Positions 28,116 through 37,861 of a stretch of 64,000 bases of DNA are shown in pieces. The notes beneath the pieces are model-generated. The model was not told the DNA's origin. It ran no database searches and saw only the letters and a list, made by a program, of their open reading frames with translations. Source of the DNA: Sedimentisphaerales bacterium. Lineage in GTDB: Bacteria; Planctomycetota; Phycisphaerae; Sedimentisphaerales; Anaerobacaceae. The position numbers and the translations under genes are program-made. The stretch spans positions 1 through 64,000 of the forward strand of contig JAFGPS010000195.1 in the NCBI GenBank assembly GCA_016936075.1. Reading direction: 5' to 3'. Within the stretch, counting starts at the first letter, position 1. The number at the start of each line of letters is the position of its first letter.

Positions 28116-31100
28116 TCAATCTTCACTATTGTTACCAGAATCAGGAATATAAACGATTCCATCACTGGAGCCATAAGATGACCAGTATCCGAGAGCATTT
28201 TGAGCACGGACACTTATATAATAACTTTGACCCGGAATAAGCGGTGTATCCGTCAAATCCTCATTTATCATTGTTTCAATTCCAACTGATTTCCAGTAGC
28301 GTAAATCAGCCTCTCCAGGGAATGTTCCTATTCCATACTCATAATTTGTGATACCGCTATTATGAGATAATGACCAGGAAGCCTCAAATATATTCGAATC
28401 TGAAGTTACTAATCCATTATCCTCAACAATAGGACGACTGGGATACCAGGTCAGGTCAGTATTAGATATAAATACAACAATATCATTCCTCGCTGTGAAT
28501 GATAATGAATTAGACGGATTCGTATCCACAGATCCAGCTAATATACGTCTTCCTGAATCGTCTATTATATAATCCAATTCATTTATATTAATACCTGCAC
28601 GGTCAAAGGTAAGCGGTGACATAACAGACCATGATGTTCCATCATATACGCTTTCATAAATTTGCTGACAATATTGTCCATTATTAAAATATGGAAGAGC
28701 ATTTCTGGCAATATATAGTTTATCGTTAGGATCTATCGCAAGAGCAGGCGATTGACCAGATACAAACGTATCCATAATTACTTCAGAGTCAGAGAAATAC
28801 TCTCCATTATAATATCGATATGAAACTTCATCACCCTCAGGTCCAGAGTAAACCAAATGAAGATAATCCTGTGAATCAATTTTAAGTGAAAAAGAAGGAG
28901 AATAAGAAGTTGTAGTTACTAACTCCGGTGAAAACCAGCTTCCGTCTATTAATTTCATCATATGAATTGCGTCATCGTCTCCCTGCCCCCATAGCAGATA
29001 GCCGATTCCTTTCGAGTCAAAGGTCAATTGGAGTGGTCGAATATCTAAAACATCATCAGGAAGTGTTAAAACAGAGGTATCTTCTGACCAGTCATTTCCA
29101 TCATTATAAATATAGTACAATTCAGCATTATCATTGCTGCGATAATCTACCCAAACAATGTGAGGATGTCCCTGAGGGTCAACACCAATAGTATTACAAG
29201 CATCAAAGCTTGGAATATTAAGATCGTATATTTCTGCATTAGTAGTCAATTGAACTGGATCATCCCATAATCCGTTATCAGGATTCCATGCTGTATAAAA
29301 AATCTCTGCATCTATAGACTCACCTGTAACAATACCCAGAAAACAGACATAAATTCTGCCGCTATCGGAAACTGCTACACTATGCTCGCGGGCGTAGGAT
29401 ATATAGGGAGCATCAGATATTTTAACAGCAGGCATCCAGTCATCCAATCCCTGAGCTATACGGGCATAGATTTGATTTTCTTCAAAACCACACGAATGAT
29501 AAATTATTGCTAATCTATTATTTGGCAGTTTTACTAACTTAGGTTCTGCATAATCAAAGTTCTCTTCATGCGGAGCTACGGTAAATGGACCATAAAGCAC
29601 AGGATTTAAATGCAATCTAAGTACATCAGTTGCTATCAGGCCATGTTCACCGGTAGATATTTCCATATCCAACGAAACAATGTGATCTTTTGGAGTATTG
29701 CAGTCAATGTAAATTTGAATGCTATCATCCCATGGAACAATGCTTTGCTTTTCACCTACATCTCCAATAAAGCTTGAATTATCAAGGATTGTGACATACG
29801 GATCAACAGAATTTACTTCTATTGAAACACCCTCCTGAAAAATACTATAGTTCCTAAGGCAAGGCCAAAGTACAACTGTCTCATTAGGATCCAGGTTACC
29901 ATCTTCATCATCTGCCCATAAACTGACAACTCCCAGCTTTGGAGGTAAAATTTCTGTAAGTGCTTCATTAATATCGACTCGTCCTGCACCAAGCAAGTTA
30001 ACAAAATTATTTGTGAATTCCTGTTTGTGTTCGTTAATTCCTGTAGATGTTGCTAATAACTGGAGAGCAATCTGATCTGACGACCACGATGGCCAGGCGG
30101 ATTTGATTAGAGCTGCCGCACCTGCTACTATAGGTGAGGCCATACTCGTACCGCTTTTATTTCCATACCCACCACCTGTCAAAGTACTGTAAATTGAAGA
30201 TCCGGGAGCAGTTATATCGACCCATACACCATAATTCGAATAATAATCTCTCCGATCACTTATTGTTGAAGCAGCAACGGCAATAACATTACTATAGCCA
30301 GCCGGATAAAGAGGGTGATCACTACTATCATTGCCTGCTGCTGCAATTAGAAGCACACCGGAAGAATAACAGTAATCAATAGCTTCACGCTCTATATGAC
30401 TTATATCAGGCCCGCCAAAACTCATATTAACTATATCAGCACCATTATCGGCGGCATATATCAATGCGTTTGCAATATCAGTGCTCGCTAATACTCCTTT
30501 ACCCGAACTATTCTTGAAACCAGCCCTCAAATTCATAATTTTCGCATTCCAACAAATACCGCTTACACCCAAGCCATTGTTCCCACAGGCACCTGCAATA
30601 CCGGCAACATGTGTACCATGACCTTCAAAATCCATTGGGTAATTATCTGGAGGTCCCGGATCTTCACCCGGAAACACTTCACAGGGATCGACACTTACGA
30701 AATCCCAGCCGTAAATATCGTCGACAAATCCGTTTTCATCATTATCTAAGCCATCTCCTTCAATCTCACCGATGTTTCGCCAGATATTCTCAGCTAAATC
30801 AGGATGATTCCAGTCCACACCTGTGTCTATGACAGCTATGACAACATCCGGATCACCTGTAGATACATCCCATGCAGAATTAGCCCCAATTTTTCTTAAA
30901 TGCCATTGAGAGTTGATTTCAGGATCATTTGGATTAGTTTCCAGTGTATTCAAGTAGTAAACAGGCTCAACCCATTCTATATTTGGATCTGATCTCAGTC
31001 TATCAATTGTATCTTCAAGCCCTGTCTCCAGCGGCAAATAAGCTAAATGAATATCTCTAAGCTGCATAAATTTTGAACTTTTGAATACTCTCTCAGTTCT

Positions 31101-31376
31101 GACAAAGCTATGACGATGAGCGACACTTTGCAGTCTTTGATAACTTTCCTGAGAATTATTGGAAAATAATTTACCTAATTCATTAGAAGATTTGGCAAAT
31201 TTGAACACTATGCAATCGGACCTATACCTCTGGTCGCCTGAATCCGGATATGCATTATCACCTTGTAACTCTATATTGCCATTTACTTGTGACACTCCGA
31301 AACTAATAAATATGAATAATATAGTACTTAGGAAGGAAATTGTTAAAAAATGCTTTGGTTTGCTAAGACTTCTCAT
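28116..31376 (-). CDS. Secreted subtilisin-like serine protease (S8) with C-terminal beta-rich region
   Basis: 1086 residues. Signal peptide (about 1-33), an I9-type propeptide (about 45-145), then the S8 catalytic domain with Asp in 'VIAVIDTGVDWNHPD', His in 'FEGHGTHVAGIAG' and Ser in 'SGTSMASPIVAG'. Oxyanion Asn region 'LIAAAGNDSSD' is present. The remaining roughly 600 residues show repeated 'D..G.....W' blades, suggesting a beta-propeller-like domain, and a final fibronectin-III-like stretch. No sorting signal is visible at the C-terminus. GAGGAGG precedes the ATG. It would digest protein outside the cell and could feed amino acids such as tyrosine to the pathway next door (inference). 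Confidence 0.9.
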   Translation of the reverse strand: MRSLSKPKHFLTISFLSTILFIFISFGVSQVNGNIELQGDNAYPDSGDQRYRSDCIVFKFAKSSNELGKLFSNNSQESYQRLQSVAHRHSFVRTERVFKSSKFMQLRDIHLAYLPLETGLEDTIDRLRSDPNIEWVEPVYYLNTLETNPNDPEINSQWHLRKIGANSAWDVSTGDPDVVIAVIDTGVDWNHPDLAENIWRNIGEIEGDGLDNDENGFVDDIYGWDFVSVDPCEVFPGEDPGPPDNYPMDFEGHGTHVAGIAGACGNNGLGVSGICWNAKIMNLRAGFKNSSGKGVLASTDIANALIYAADNGADIVNMSFGGPDISHIEREAIDYCYSSGVLLIAAAGNDSSDHPLYPAGYSNVIAVAASTISDRRDYYSNYGVWVDITAPGSSIYSTLTGGGYGNKSGTSMASPIVAGAAALIKSAWPSWSSDQIALQLLATSTGINEHKQEFTNNFVNLLGAGRVDINEALTEILPPKLGVVSLWADDEDGNLDPNETVVLWPCLRNYSIFQEGVSIEVNSVDPYVTILDNSSFIGDVGEKQSIVPWDDSIQIYIDCNTPKDHIVSLDMEISTGEHGLIATDVLRLHLNPVLYGPFTVAPHEENFDYAEPKLVKLPNNRLAIIYHSCGFEENQIYARIAQGLDDWMPAVKISDAPYISYAREHSVAVSDSGRIYVCFLGIVTGESIDAEIFYTAWNPDNGLWDDPVQLTTNAEIYDLNIPSFDACNTIGVDPQGHPHIVWVDYRSNDNAELYYIYNDGNDWSEDTSVLTLPDDVLDIRPLQLTFDSKGIGYLLWGQGDDDAIHMMKLIDGSWFSPELVTTTSYSPSFSLKIDSQDYLHLVYSGPEGDEVSYRYYNGEYFSDSEVIMDTFVSGQSPALAIDPNDKLYIARNALPYFNNGQYCQQIYESVYDGTSWSVMSPLTFDRAGININELDYIIDDSGRRILAGSVDTNPSNSLSFTARNDIVVFISNTDLTWYPSRPIVEDNGLVTSDSNIFEASWSLSHNSGITNYEYGIGTFPGEADLRYWKSVGIETMINEDLTDTPLIPGQSYYISVRAQNALGYWSSYGSSDGIVYIPDSGNNSED

Positions 31377-31638
31377 TATTGCTTTCCTCCTCTACAAATT
31401 ACATTATATGCAGCATTAAGAAAATCAGACCATTTTGTCAAATTTATTGTTAAAAATAGTATATCAAATAATTATCATGTTAATCAAGAACTTTCGTTCG
31501 GCATAGGATTTCTGTGGAATCTTGCCATTGAATTTAGAGAAAATCTTAACTCGGAGAATTGTTGATAAACGGATTTTCAGTTCGTAACCTGTAATCGTAA
31601 ATACTTATATATAAAAGATTAATAAACAGCAGCTTTAT

Positions 31639-33051
31639 TTATAGCAGCTCAAAACGAGCTTGGAAAAATCTTAGATATTCCGGTTCATATACCATCCTGA
31701 GGCCTTTAGTTTTTTCGCGGACATCATATACAGCTTTTACACTTTCGGCTACGACATCCATATGCGCTTGAGTATAGACTCGCCGTGGGATTGTAAGACG
31801 TGTTAATTCCAATGATGGATGGCGATGTTCACCTGATTCCGGATCACGTCCTGCACTGACTATGCCTCGTTCCATTGAACGTACTCCCGAATCCAGGTAA
31901 AGTTGTGCCGCAAGCGTTTGCGCAGGAAATTGTTCCTGTGGAATATGCGGATAAAACTTTTTGGCATCAATGAAAATTGCGTGACCTCCTATTGGCTCCA
32001 CAATTGGAATATTCCAGTTGAGAAGAAGTTCTCCCAAATATCGTACCTGCATTATCCTCGAACGTATATGGTCGTCTTTTATTCCTTCAGCAATACCTAT
32101 CGCGAGAGCTTGCATATCACGTCCGGCCATACCTCCGTATGTATGCAAACCTTCATATATTACTACCATATTACGTGCATTTTCTGCTACTTTAGGCTCA
32201 TTAACAGCAAGCCAGCCGCCTATATTAACCAGGTGGTCTTTCTTTGCACTCATCCATGCGCCGTCAGTATAGCTGCAAAATTCTTTTAATATTTCGGCCA
32301 ACGATTTATTTGCATAACCTTCCTCGCGTTCCTGAATAAAGAAAACATTTTCATACATGCGTGTTGCATCTAAATATATAGCTATTCCATATTTATCACA
32401 TAATTTTCGCAAAGCTTTTACGTTAGCCATGCTCACCGGCTGTCCGCCGGCCATATTTACTGTCCCGGCAAGGCTTATATAAGGTATTTGATCTGCTCCC
32501 ACTTTTTTGATTAATGTCTCAAGTTTATCCAGGTCAACATTACCCTTAAACGGATTCATACTTGAGGTGTCATGAGCATCGTCGATTATCACATCAACGA
32601 AAGTTCCTCCAGCTAATTCCTGATGAAGCCGTGTAGTTGTGAAATACATATTGCCGGGTATGAAATCGCCGGGTTTTATAAGAGCTTTACTGATGAGATG
32701 TTCCGCACCCCTTCCCTGATGAGTAGGGATAATATATTTGTAGCCATAGTAAGTTTGTATTGCTTCTTCAAGATGATAGAAATTCCTGCTGCCGGCGTAA
32801 GCTTCATCGCCAAGCATAATTCCTGCCCATTGCCGGTCACTCATAGCGCTTGTGCCGCTATCAGTTAATAAATCGATATACACATCTTCTGAACGAAGCA
32901 AGAAAGTATTGTAACCGGCTTTTTCAGCAGCCTGTTTGCGTTCTTCGGCGCTAATCATATGGATAGGTTCTACCATTTTGATTTTCCATGGTTCAGCCCA
33001 TGAACGGCGACCGAATTGTTGTCCCATGGTTTCGTAAATAGAGTTTGGCAT
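31639..33051 (-). CDS. tpl: Tyrosine phenol-lyase (PLP)
   Basis: 470 residues. Compared from memory with Citrobacter freundii tyrosine phenol-lyase, all key residues are present with an offset of 14: Thr63 (Thr49), Tyr85 (Tyr71), Thr138 (Thr124), Lys271 in 'MSAKKD' (PLP Lys257), Arg395 in 'RSMERG' (Arg381, substrate hydroxyl side) and Phe462-Phe463 (448-449). Tryptophanase lacks that Arg. It splits tyrosine to phenol, pyruvate and ammonia in the cytoplasm. It follows the GYD-protein gene by 77 bases on the same strand; AAGGTG precedes the ATG. The N-terminal 14-residue extension is the only difference in length. Confidence 0.93.
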   Translation of the reverse strand: MPNSIYETMGQQFGRRSWAEPWKIKMVEPIHMISAEERKQAAEKAGYNTFLLRSEDVYIDLLTDSGTSAMSDRQWAGIMLGDEAYAGSRNFYHLEEAIQTYYGYKYIIPTHQGRGAEHLISKALIKPGDFIPGNMYFTTTRLHQELAGGTFVDVIIDDAHDTSSMNPFKGNVDLDKLETLIKKVGADQIPYISLAGTVNMAGGQPVSMANVKALRKLCDKYGIAIYLDATRMYENVFFIQEREEGYANKSLAEILKEFCSYTDGAWMSAKKDHLVNIGGWLAVNEPKVAENARNMVVIYEGLHTYGGMAGRDMQALAIGIAEGIKDDHIRSRIMQVRYLGELLLNWNIPIVEPIGGHAIFIDAKKFYPHIPQEQFPAQTLAAQLYLDSGVRSMERGIVSAGRDPESGEHRHPSLELTRLTIPRRVYTQAHMDVVAESVKAVYDVREKTKGLRMVYEPEYLRFFQARFELL

Positions 33052-33128
33052 ATTTTCACCTTCTTTATTAAAGCTTAATAAAAGACTACTACAATGTACC
33101 GGACAACTTATTTAACGCGCAATGTTTA

Positions 33129-33422
33129 CTATAGGTGTACTCTACCGGTGATTAATTTATCGAAGTCTTCTACCGCTATGGCAGGAGCGGTCTTAAAAGC
33201 GATGCCAGTCATTTTAGTCAGAGCAATAGAAGCTTTCATTACTTGTTTTATATCTGGAAAGTCAACAATAAGAACTATATCCTGCTCTCCAAGCAGTGTG
33301 TACATTGAATTCACCTGGCCGCCATATTTACTCAAAAGAGTAATTGCTTTGTCAGTTCTTTCGGTACCCATTTGGTTAAATGATCCTGATGAGTAATTCC
33401 CAAACATAAAAAACGTAGCCAT
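33129..33422 (-). CDS. GYD-domain small protein
   Basis: 97 residues with the GYD-domain pattern: N-terminal strand 'TFFMFGNYSSGSFNQM', central 'YGGQVNSMYTLLGEQDIVLIVDFPD' region and a C-terminal 'AIAVEDFDKLI'. The fold is a ferredoxin-like alpha/beta sandwich of unknown function. It is the first gene of a two-gene unit with tyrosine phenol-lyase, so a role in regulation or in handling the phenolic product is possible but unproved. AAAGGTGG precedes the ATG. Confidence 0.8.
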   Translation of the reverse strand: MATFFMFGNYSSGSFNQMGTERTDKAITLLSKYGGQVNSMYTLLGEQDIVLIVDFPDIKQVMKASIALTKMTGIAFKTAPAIAVEDFDKLITGRVHL

Positions 33423-33444
33423 ATCAATCCCACCTTTCTTTATC

Positions 33445-33460
33445 GCCAGTCCAAACTGGC
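33445..33460. promoter_or_regulatory. Perfect inverted repeat ahead of the GYD-tpl unit
   Basis: GCCAGT-CCAA-ACTGGC, 6-base arms with a 4-base loop, 23-38 bases upstream of the GYD start. On the transcript it sits just before the ribosome binding site. It could be an operator or a translation-control hairpin. It does not match the TyrR box. Confidence 0.4.
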
Positions 33461-33620
33461 ATTAGTCCTTACTATAAAAACATGCTTTTTTCAATCTTGA
33501 TATTATATTGATTGAAGGAAATATCAAGTAAAATGTTAATAAAATCCCTAAAAGTGAAAAAACTATTAAATTATAATTTAGCTGTAAAATAATAATTTGA
33601 AATTTTATATAAAGTATTTA

Positions 33621-35414
33621 TCATTTATTCGTTATTGGTATTCCATACAGAATACCCTTTGAATTTTCTGCTATAACCGGCAGACTTAAGACAACATCTG
33701 ATGTTACTAATATGTCGCTGACTCCAAACTCTTCTCTTATATCCTGCCATTGCTCAAGTGTTCTGTTTTCCCAAATAGCCTGATATAATTCAAAAGGTAT
33801 ATCTAAATGTTGGTATTTAATAGGCGGAGGTATCATCAAATCTACACCGTAAACTTTCTTAAGGATATTATCATAAATAAGAACAGAACCAGGAGCATAA
33901 ATAAAGAAATTGGGCGAGGACATATCTACAAGAACCGGCCTGCGAGTTTTAATGGAAATCATTGGGTTATGAATTGTTGCAAGAAGCAATCCTTCTCTCT
34001 TTGAAATTTTAGCATAAAACTCGTCATTTGTTCTATCTTTTAAAGTATCCTGCCTGATAATATAATGATTAACATATTTCTTACTAAATAGAATATTTAC
34101 CGAAAGAAAAGCCACTAAGACTATTAACATTAGTGCTTCATATCCGATTTTGTGAGATCTTTGTAAAAGAAGCTTTTTATTGTTACAGGAAAATTTATTA
34201 ATTAAAACATAAGCCAACCATATCATAGCTAATCCGAAACATATTAACTGAACTTCAGCATGTCTTGTGAAGAATGAGCAAATTAAGAAAAAAGCGAAGA
34301 GATTATAATTAACTATATATTTTTTATTTCTTTCGATAGTCAGTAATCCTACAAGAACAGCCGCTAACATAAAATTGTTTAAATTTATATATCTGCCCGG
34401 CATGAGAATCAAAAAAGCAACTGGCACTTTCTCAGGAGGAATTTGCGTTATAATACCTGCCAGTAACGAAGAAATCCCTGATACTATGATTATCTTGAAT
34501 AAAAAGGATGTGGATTCTTTTTCCTTAAAATATCTTAATCCTATAAAACCTGCTATAATGCTGAAAGCACATAAAACAAGACCCCAACGATGATATAAGA
34601 AGCTATCATCGAGAGAATCCCAGTATAATTTTGCTCTATGAGCATCCCAATAATTAATATAACTAATTAGATATTGTTTTTCGATTCCGGCTTCGACTTT
34701 CGGGAGCATACGTATCGAATATAAATGATATGTAAACAGTGAAACCGTTATGAAGAGCCCTGCCAAAAAGAACCAATATTTTCTTTTGATAACCTGTGCA
34801 AAAAAATTCCTGCTCCATATCGCAGATATCGCAAAAACCAATATTAGCCATGCCCCCCAGGATAAGTGTATACAAGGCGCAATACCCAGAAAAAAAAGAC
34901 CAATTCGATAGCAAGTGTTACTAATTAGAGCAATAGTTAAAACTATAAAAGAAAGTCCAAGAATTCCGTACGTATGCTGAATACCGAGCATCCAAACAGG
35001 ATAGACAACACCCTTACCAACGTAGTTTGCAAAATAAATTAATATTGTACCCAGAATAGCCAACCATGCATTTTTATTAATTGAGAAAATGAGTAAACCA
35101 ATTGCCTGAAATGAAACCATTCCCAAAAAGCCTGAAATCAAGATTGTCACAATTCTTTCTGAGCCGATAAGCTTTAACAGTAGAGCAGTGATATAGTTAA
35201 TAATCGTAAACGCTTTCCTGTGATAAATATAAAAAGGATTGTCGGTTGGATATTTTACTATATGAGAGATTACCTGAGCTGTTTCGACAGCTACCTGCCA
35301 TGTCGCATTTGAAAATCCAAGACAAAGTCCGGCTAATCCACAAAATATAACTACAAATAGAAGAGGCCTTTGATTTATGATATTATTTATTTTTCCCTGA
35401 TGTGTCTGTAGCAT
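33621..35414 (-). CDS. Large polytopic membrane protein of a surface-polysaccharide locus (GT-C-like)
   Basis: 597 residues: about 11-12 membrane segments over residues 15-440, then a soluble C-terminal part of about 150 residues. A conserved-looking loop 'IGIQHTYGILGL/PCIHLSWGAW' and 'LMPGRYINLNN' lie between segments. The layout resembles GT-C glycosyltransferases or oligosaccharide-acting membrane proteins, but no catalytic motif can be named. It overlaps the preceding glycosyltransferase gene by 32 bases, and a decayed second copy lies at 39.2-39.6 kb in the same locus. Function is inferred only from topology and context. Confidence 0.6.
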   Translation of the reverse strand: MLQTHQGKINNIINQRPLLFVVIFCGLAGLCLGFSNATWQVAVETAQVISHIVKYPTDNPFYIYHRKAFTIINYITALLLKLIGSERIVTILISGFLGMVSFQAIGLLIFSINKNAWLAILGTILIYFANYVGKGVVYPVWMLGIQHTYGILGLSFIVLTIALISNTCYRIGLFFLGIAPCIHLSWGAWLILVFAISAIWSRNFFAQVIKRKYWFFLAGLFITVSLFTYHLYSIRMLPKVEAGIEKQYLISYINYWDAHRAKLYWDSLDDSFLYHRWGLVLCAFSIIAGFIGLRYFKEKESTSFLFKIIIVSGISSLLAGIITQIPPEKVPVAFLILMPGRYINLNNFMLAAVLVGLLTIERNKKYIVNYNLFAFFLICSFFTRHAEVQLICFGLAMIWLAYVLINKFSCNNKKLLLQRSHKIGYEALMLIVLVAFLSVNILFSKKYVNHYIIRQDTLKDRTNDEFYAKISKREGLLLATIHNPMISIKTRRPVLVDMSSPNFFIYAPGSVLIYDNILKKVYGVDLMIPPPIKYQHLDIPFELYQAIWENRTLEQWQDIREEFGVSDILVTSDVVLSLPVIAENSKGILYGIPITNK

Positions 35415-36351
35415 TTTCGTCGATTCCTATTTTGCTTTCAATAATATACAGAGGTCTTTGTTTCATTTCCTGATGAATTTTTCCAACGTACAATCCCAAA
35501 ACACCTATTGTGGAAAGAATAGTGCCGCAAAGAAAAAGCATTGTCACCATTATAGCAGGCCAGCCCGGCTGGTGCATTCCCCAGAAAACTCTTGTAATGA
35601 TAATATAGATCAAATATATCAAAGCTCCTGTTGATACTAAAAAACCCATAACAAGGGCAAAATATAACGGCAACTCAGAAAAAGATGTCAGGCCGCGTAT
35701 AAATTCCTTCATAGGATTAAGACTTCTAAATAGCGGAAATTTTGCCTCTCCAGCAAACCTTGGATCACGTTCATAAAAAACATTTACCTGTTTAAAACCA
35801 ACCCACCTTACGAGTCCCCTCATGAAAGGGTCATATTCATTCAATTGCAATAACTGTTCTACTGCCCTACGGGACAATAACTTAAAATCACCTGAGTTTT
35901 CAGGTAGTTCGATATCTGAAATGGCATTGATTGTTTTATAAGCCAGTTTTGTAAGCTGCATTTTGAAAAAATTCTCACCTTTTCGTTTTGTCCTCGTGGT
36001 ATGTACTACATCAGCGCCTTTTTTATATTCGTCGATAAGTTTTGGAATTAACTCCGGCGGGTCCTGTAAGTCACAGTCCATGTAAACAACAGCATCACCT
36101 CTGGTGTGTTTCATGCCGGCTATGACACAAGGTGTCACCCCGAATCTTCGTGACATGTTTATAATCTTGATATTGTTGTCGGTATTGTGGTAATTCAACA
36201 ATAATTCGAGTGAGCCATCATTGGAATTGTCATTTACGAAGATAAACTCGTACTCGACATTTAGAGGTTTAAAAGTATCAGAGAGCCTTTTAATCAACTC
36301 AGGAATAACTTTTTCTTCATTTCGAAAAGAAAATACGACGGAAACAAGCAT
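35383..36351 (-). CDS. GT2 family glycosyltransferase (DPM1/GtrB type)
   Basis: 322 residues. N-terminal GT-A domain with 'SVVFSFRNEEKVIPELI', 'VNDNSNDGS', 'VVYMDCDLQDPPELIP' (metal-binding DXD-like) and 'RRFGVTPCVIAGM'; C-terminal two membrane helices (about 225-295). This is the form of polyprenyl-phosphate sugar transferases such as GtrB/ArnC. It would load a sugar on undecaprenyl phosphate for the neighbouring membrane protein to transfer onto a glycan. It overlaps the downstream gene. Confidence 0.88.
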   Translation of the reverse strand: MLVSVVFSFRNEEKVIPELIKRLSDTFKPLNVEYEFIFVNDNSNDGSLELLLNYHNTDNNIKIINMSRRFGVTPCVIAGMKHTRGDAVVYMDCDLQDPPELIPKLIDEYKKGADVVHTTRTKRKGENFFKMQLTKLAYKTINAISDIELPENSGDFKLLSRRAVEQLLQLNEYDPFMRGLVRWVGFKQVNVFYERDPRFAGEAKFPLFRSLNPMKEFIRGLTSFSELPLYFALVMGFLVSTGALIYLIYIIITRVFWGMHQPGWPAIMVTMLFLCGTILSTIGVLGLYVGKIHQEMKQRPLYIIESKIGIDENATDTSGKNK

Positions 36352-36377
36352 ATTGAGAATCCTTTCTCGAAAAGTAT

Positions 36378-37847
36378 TTAAATACAGGAATATTTTCTTT
36401 TTAGTTTATTCGAAGTCATTTCCACTAAATGACTAACGACATCATCGCCGAATTTATTTTTAATCATATTAAGATATCGAGGATTTTTATAATAAGCATC
36501 GAACGCATAATCTCTGAATGAAAGAATTTCTCCGCCGGAAAGATATTTACTTGGTAAAGGCAAAGATTCGTAAGAATACTGTGAATATCCATCCCACGAT
36601 TCGGGAAGAAGCCATTTGTTTTCAAGAGCAAAATCATAAAGCTGTGAGCCTGGAAATGCCATAGCTGAATAAATATTTGCCCATTCGGCATTAATATCAA
36701 ACATAAGTTTTAGCGTATCATTCATTGAATCATAATCATCTTCAGGAAGACCGAAGATATAATTTGCACAAATATAAAAACCCAAATCATAACTCATCTT
36801 TACTACTTCTTCGACCAATTCAACTTTGTAACCTTTTGTTACATCTTTGATGACTCTTTTGCTGCCGGATTCAAACCCGTAAGCCAGCCAGTTAATTCCG
36901 GCTTTTTTCATCCCCTCGAGCATTTTGGGTTTAACTGTATTTACCCGTGCATACGCCCACATATTCAAATCGTATTTTCTTTCGATAATCTTATTACAGA
37001 GCTGCAAAACACGATTTTCATTCAGCGCGAACATTTCATCCATAATTTTAATATTTTTAACACCATAAGTATTAACAAGAATATCCAGCTCTTCCATTAC
37101 ACTATCAATACTGCGATAGCGAATGGTATTTTTCCCGAACAGGGCATTTATACAACAGAAACTGCAATGGAAAGGACAACCAAGACTTGTGTACAAAACG
37201 GCGTAAGGCTGTCGATTATGAATATCATCAAAGCAATGCCAGTTGTGCGCTCTATATTTTTCCATTGGCAGCATGTCCCAGGCAGGCAGAGCAATACTAT
37301 CGAGATCTTCAAGTATCTCAGGTGCAGGATTTGAAATTACCTTTCCATCTTTTTTGTACCATAAGCCCTCAATTGGAAATTCTGTTGCATTATTTTTTAT
37401 AGCATTTATTAATTCAGGTAGAGTTTTGAAGCCTTCCCCCTGGCAGAGAAAATCCGCAGGTTCTTCTATAATTGTTCTTTCGGGCAAAGCACTCGGGTGC
37501 AATCCCATCAATAATGTTTTTGCCGAAGATTCAAGTTCCTGCAATGAAGAGATAATTTCTGAAGCTCCAGTCATATTCATAGTCGAAGCTGATGGATTAG
37601 AACCAGAAACAACTATAGCGGCCAAATGAGGATTTATATCATTAATTCTCCTGGCCGTTTCTTCATAATTCCAGTTTTCTACTTCTGCATCGAAAAGAGC
37701 GACAGAATAGCCCTTTTGTTTTAGAAAAGCGGCTAAAATCGCGGCCCATAATGGAGGTTCTATTGCGGTTAGCTTAAAATCACCAAGTTCGCCGTAAAGC
37801 TGACGTTGACTTCCGGGTTTAACCAATACTATATCAATCTGGCTCAT
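36378..37847 (-). CDS. Radical-SAM protein with N-terminal B12-binding domain (sugar locus)
   Basis: 489 residues. N-terminal cobalamin-binding-type Rossmann domain (about 1-150), radical-SAM core with CX3CX2C in 'SLGCPFHCSFCCIN', and a C-terminal tail of about 120 residues. Such enzymes (P-methylase/BchE group) methylate unactivated carbons or rearrange rings. Placed between a ColD-type sugar dehydratase and a glycosyltransferase, it may C-methylate or rearrange the nucleotide sugar or the lipid-linked sugar. Substrate is not known. It begins 14 bases past the ColD-like stop. Confidence 0.85.
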   Translation of the reverse strand: MSQIDIVLVKPGSQRQLYGELGDFKLTAIEPPLWAAILAAFLKQKGYSVALFDAEVENWNYEETARRINDINPHLAAIVVSGSNPSASTMNMTGASEIISSLQELESSAKTLLMGLHPSALPERTIIEEPADFLCQGEGFKTLPELINAIKNNATEFPIEGLWYKKDGKVISNPAPEILEDLDSIALPAWDMLPMEKYRAHNWHCFDDIHNRQPYAVLYTSLGCPFHCSFCCINALFGKNTIRYRSIDSVMEELDILVNTYGVKNIKIMDEMFALNENRVLQLCNKIIERKYDLNMWAYARVNTVKPKMLEGMKKAGINWLAYGFESGSKRVIKDVTKGYKVELVEEVVKMSYDLGFYICANYIFGLPEDDYDSMNDTLKLMFDINAEWANIYSAMAFPGSQLYDFALENKWLLPESWDGYSQYSYESLPLPSKYLSGGEILSFRDYAFDAYYKNPRYLNMIKNKFGDDVVSHLVEMTSNKLKRKYSCI

Positions 37848-37861
37848 TTATAAATGTCCTT

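Noticed and set aside
31403-31441. Promoter for the subtilase gene: TTGACA at 31441-31436 with TATAAT at 31408-31403
   Set aside because: The spacer is 27 bases, too long for one sigma-70 promoter; the TATAAT alone may still work.
31639-33051. Tryptophanase as the name for the PLP lyase
   Set aside because: Arg395, Thr138 and Phe462-Phe463 match tyrosine phenol-lyase positions 381, 124 and 448-449; tryptophanase lacks the Arg.
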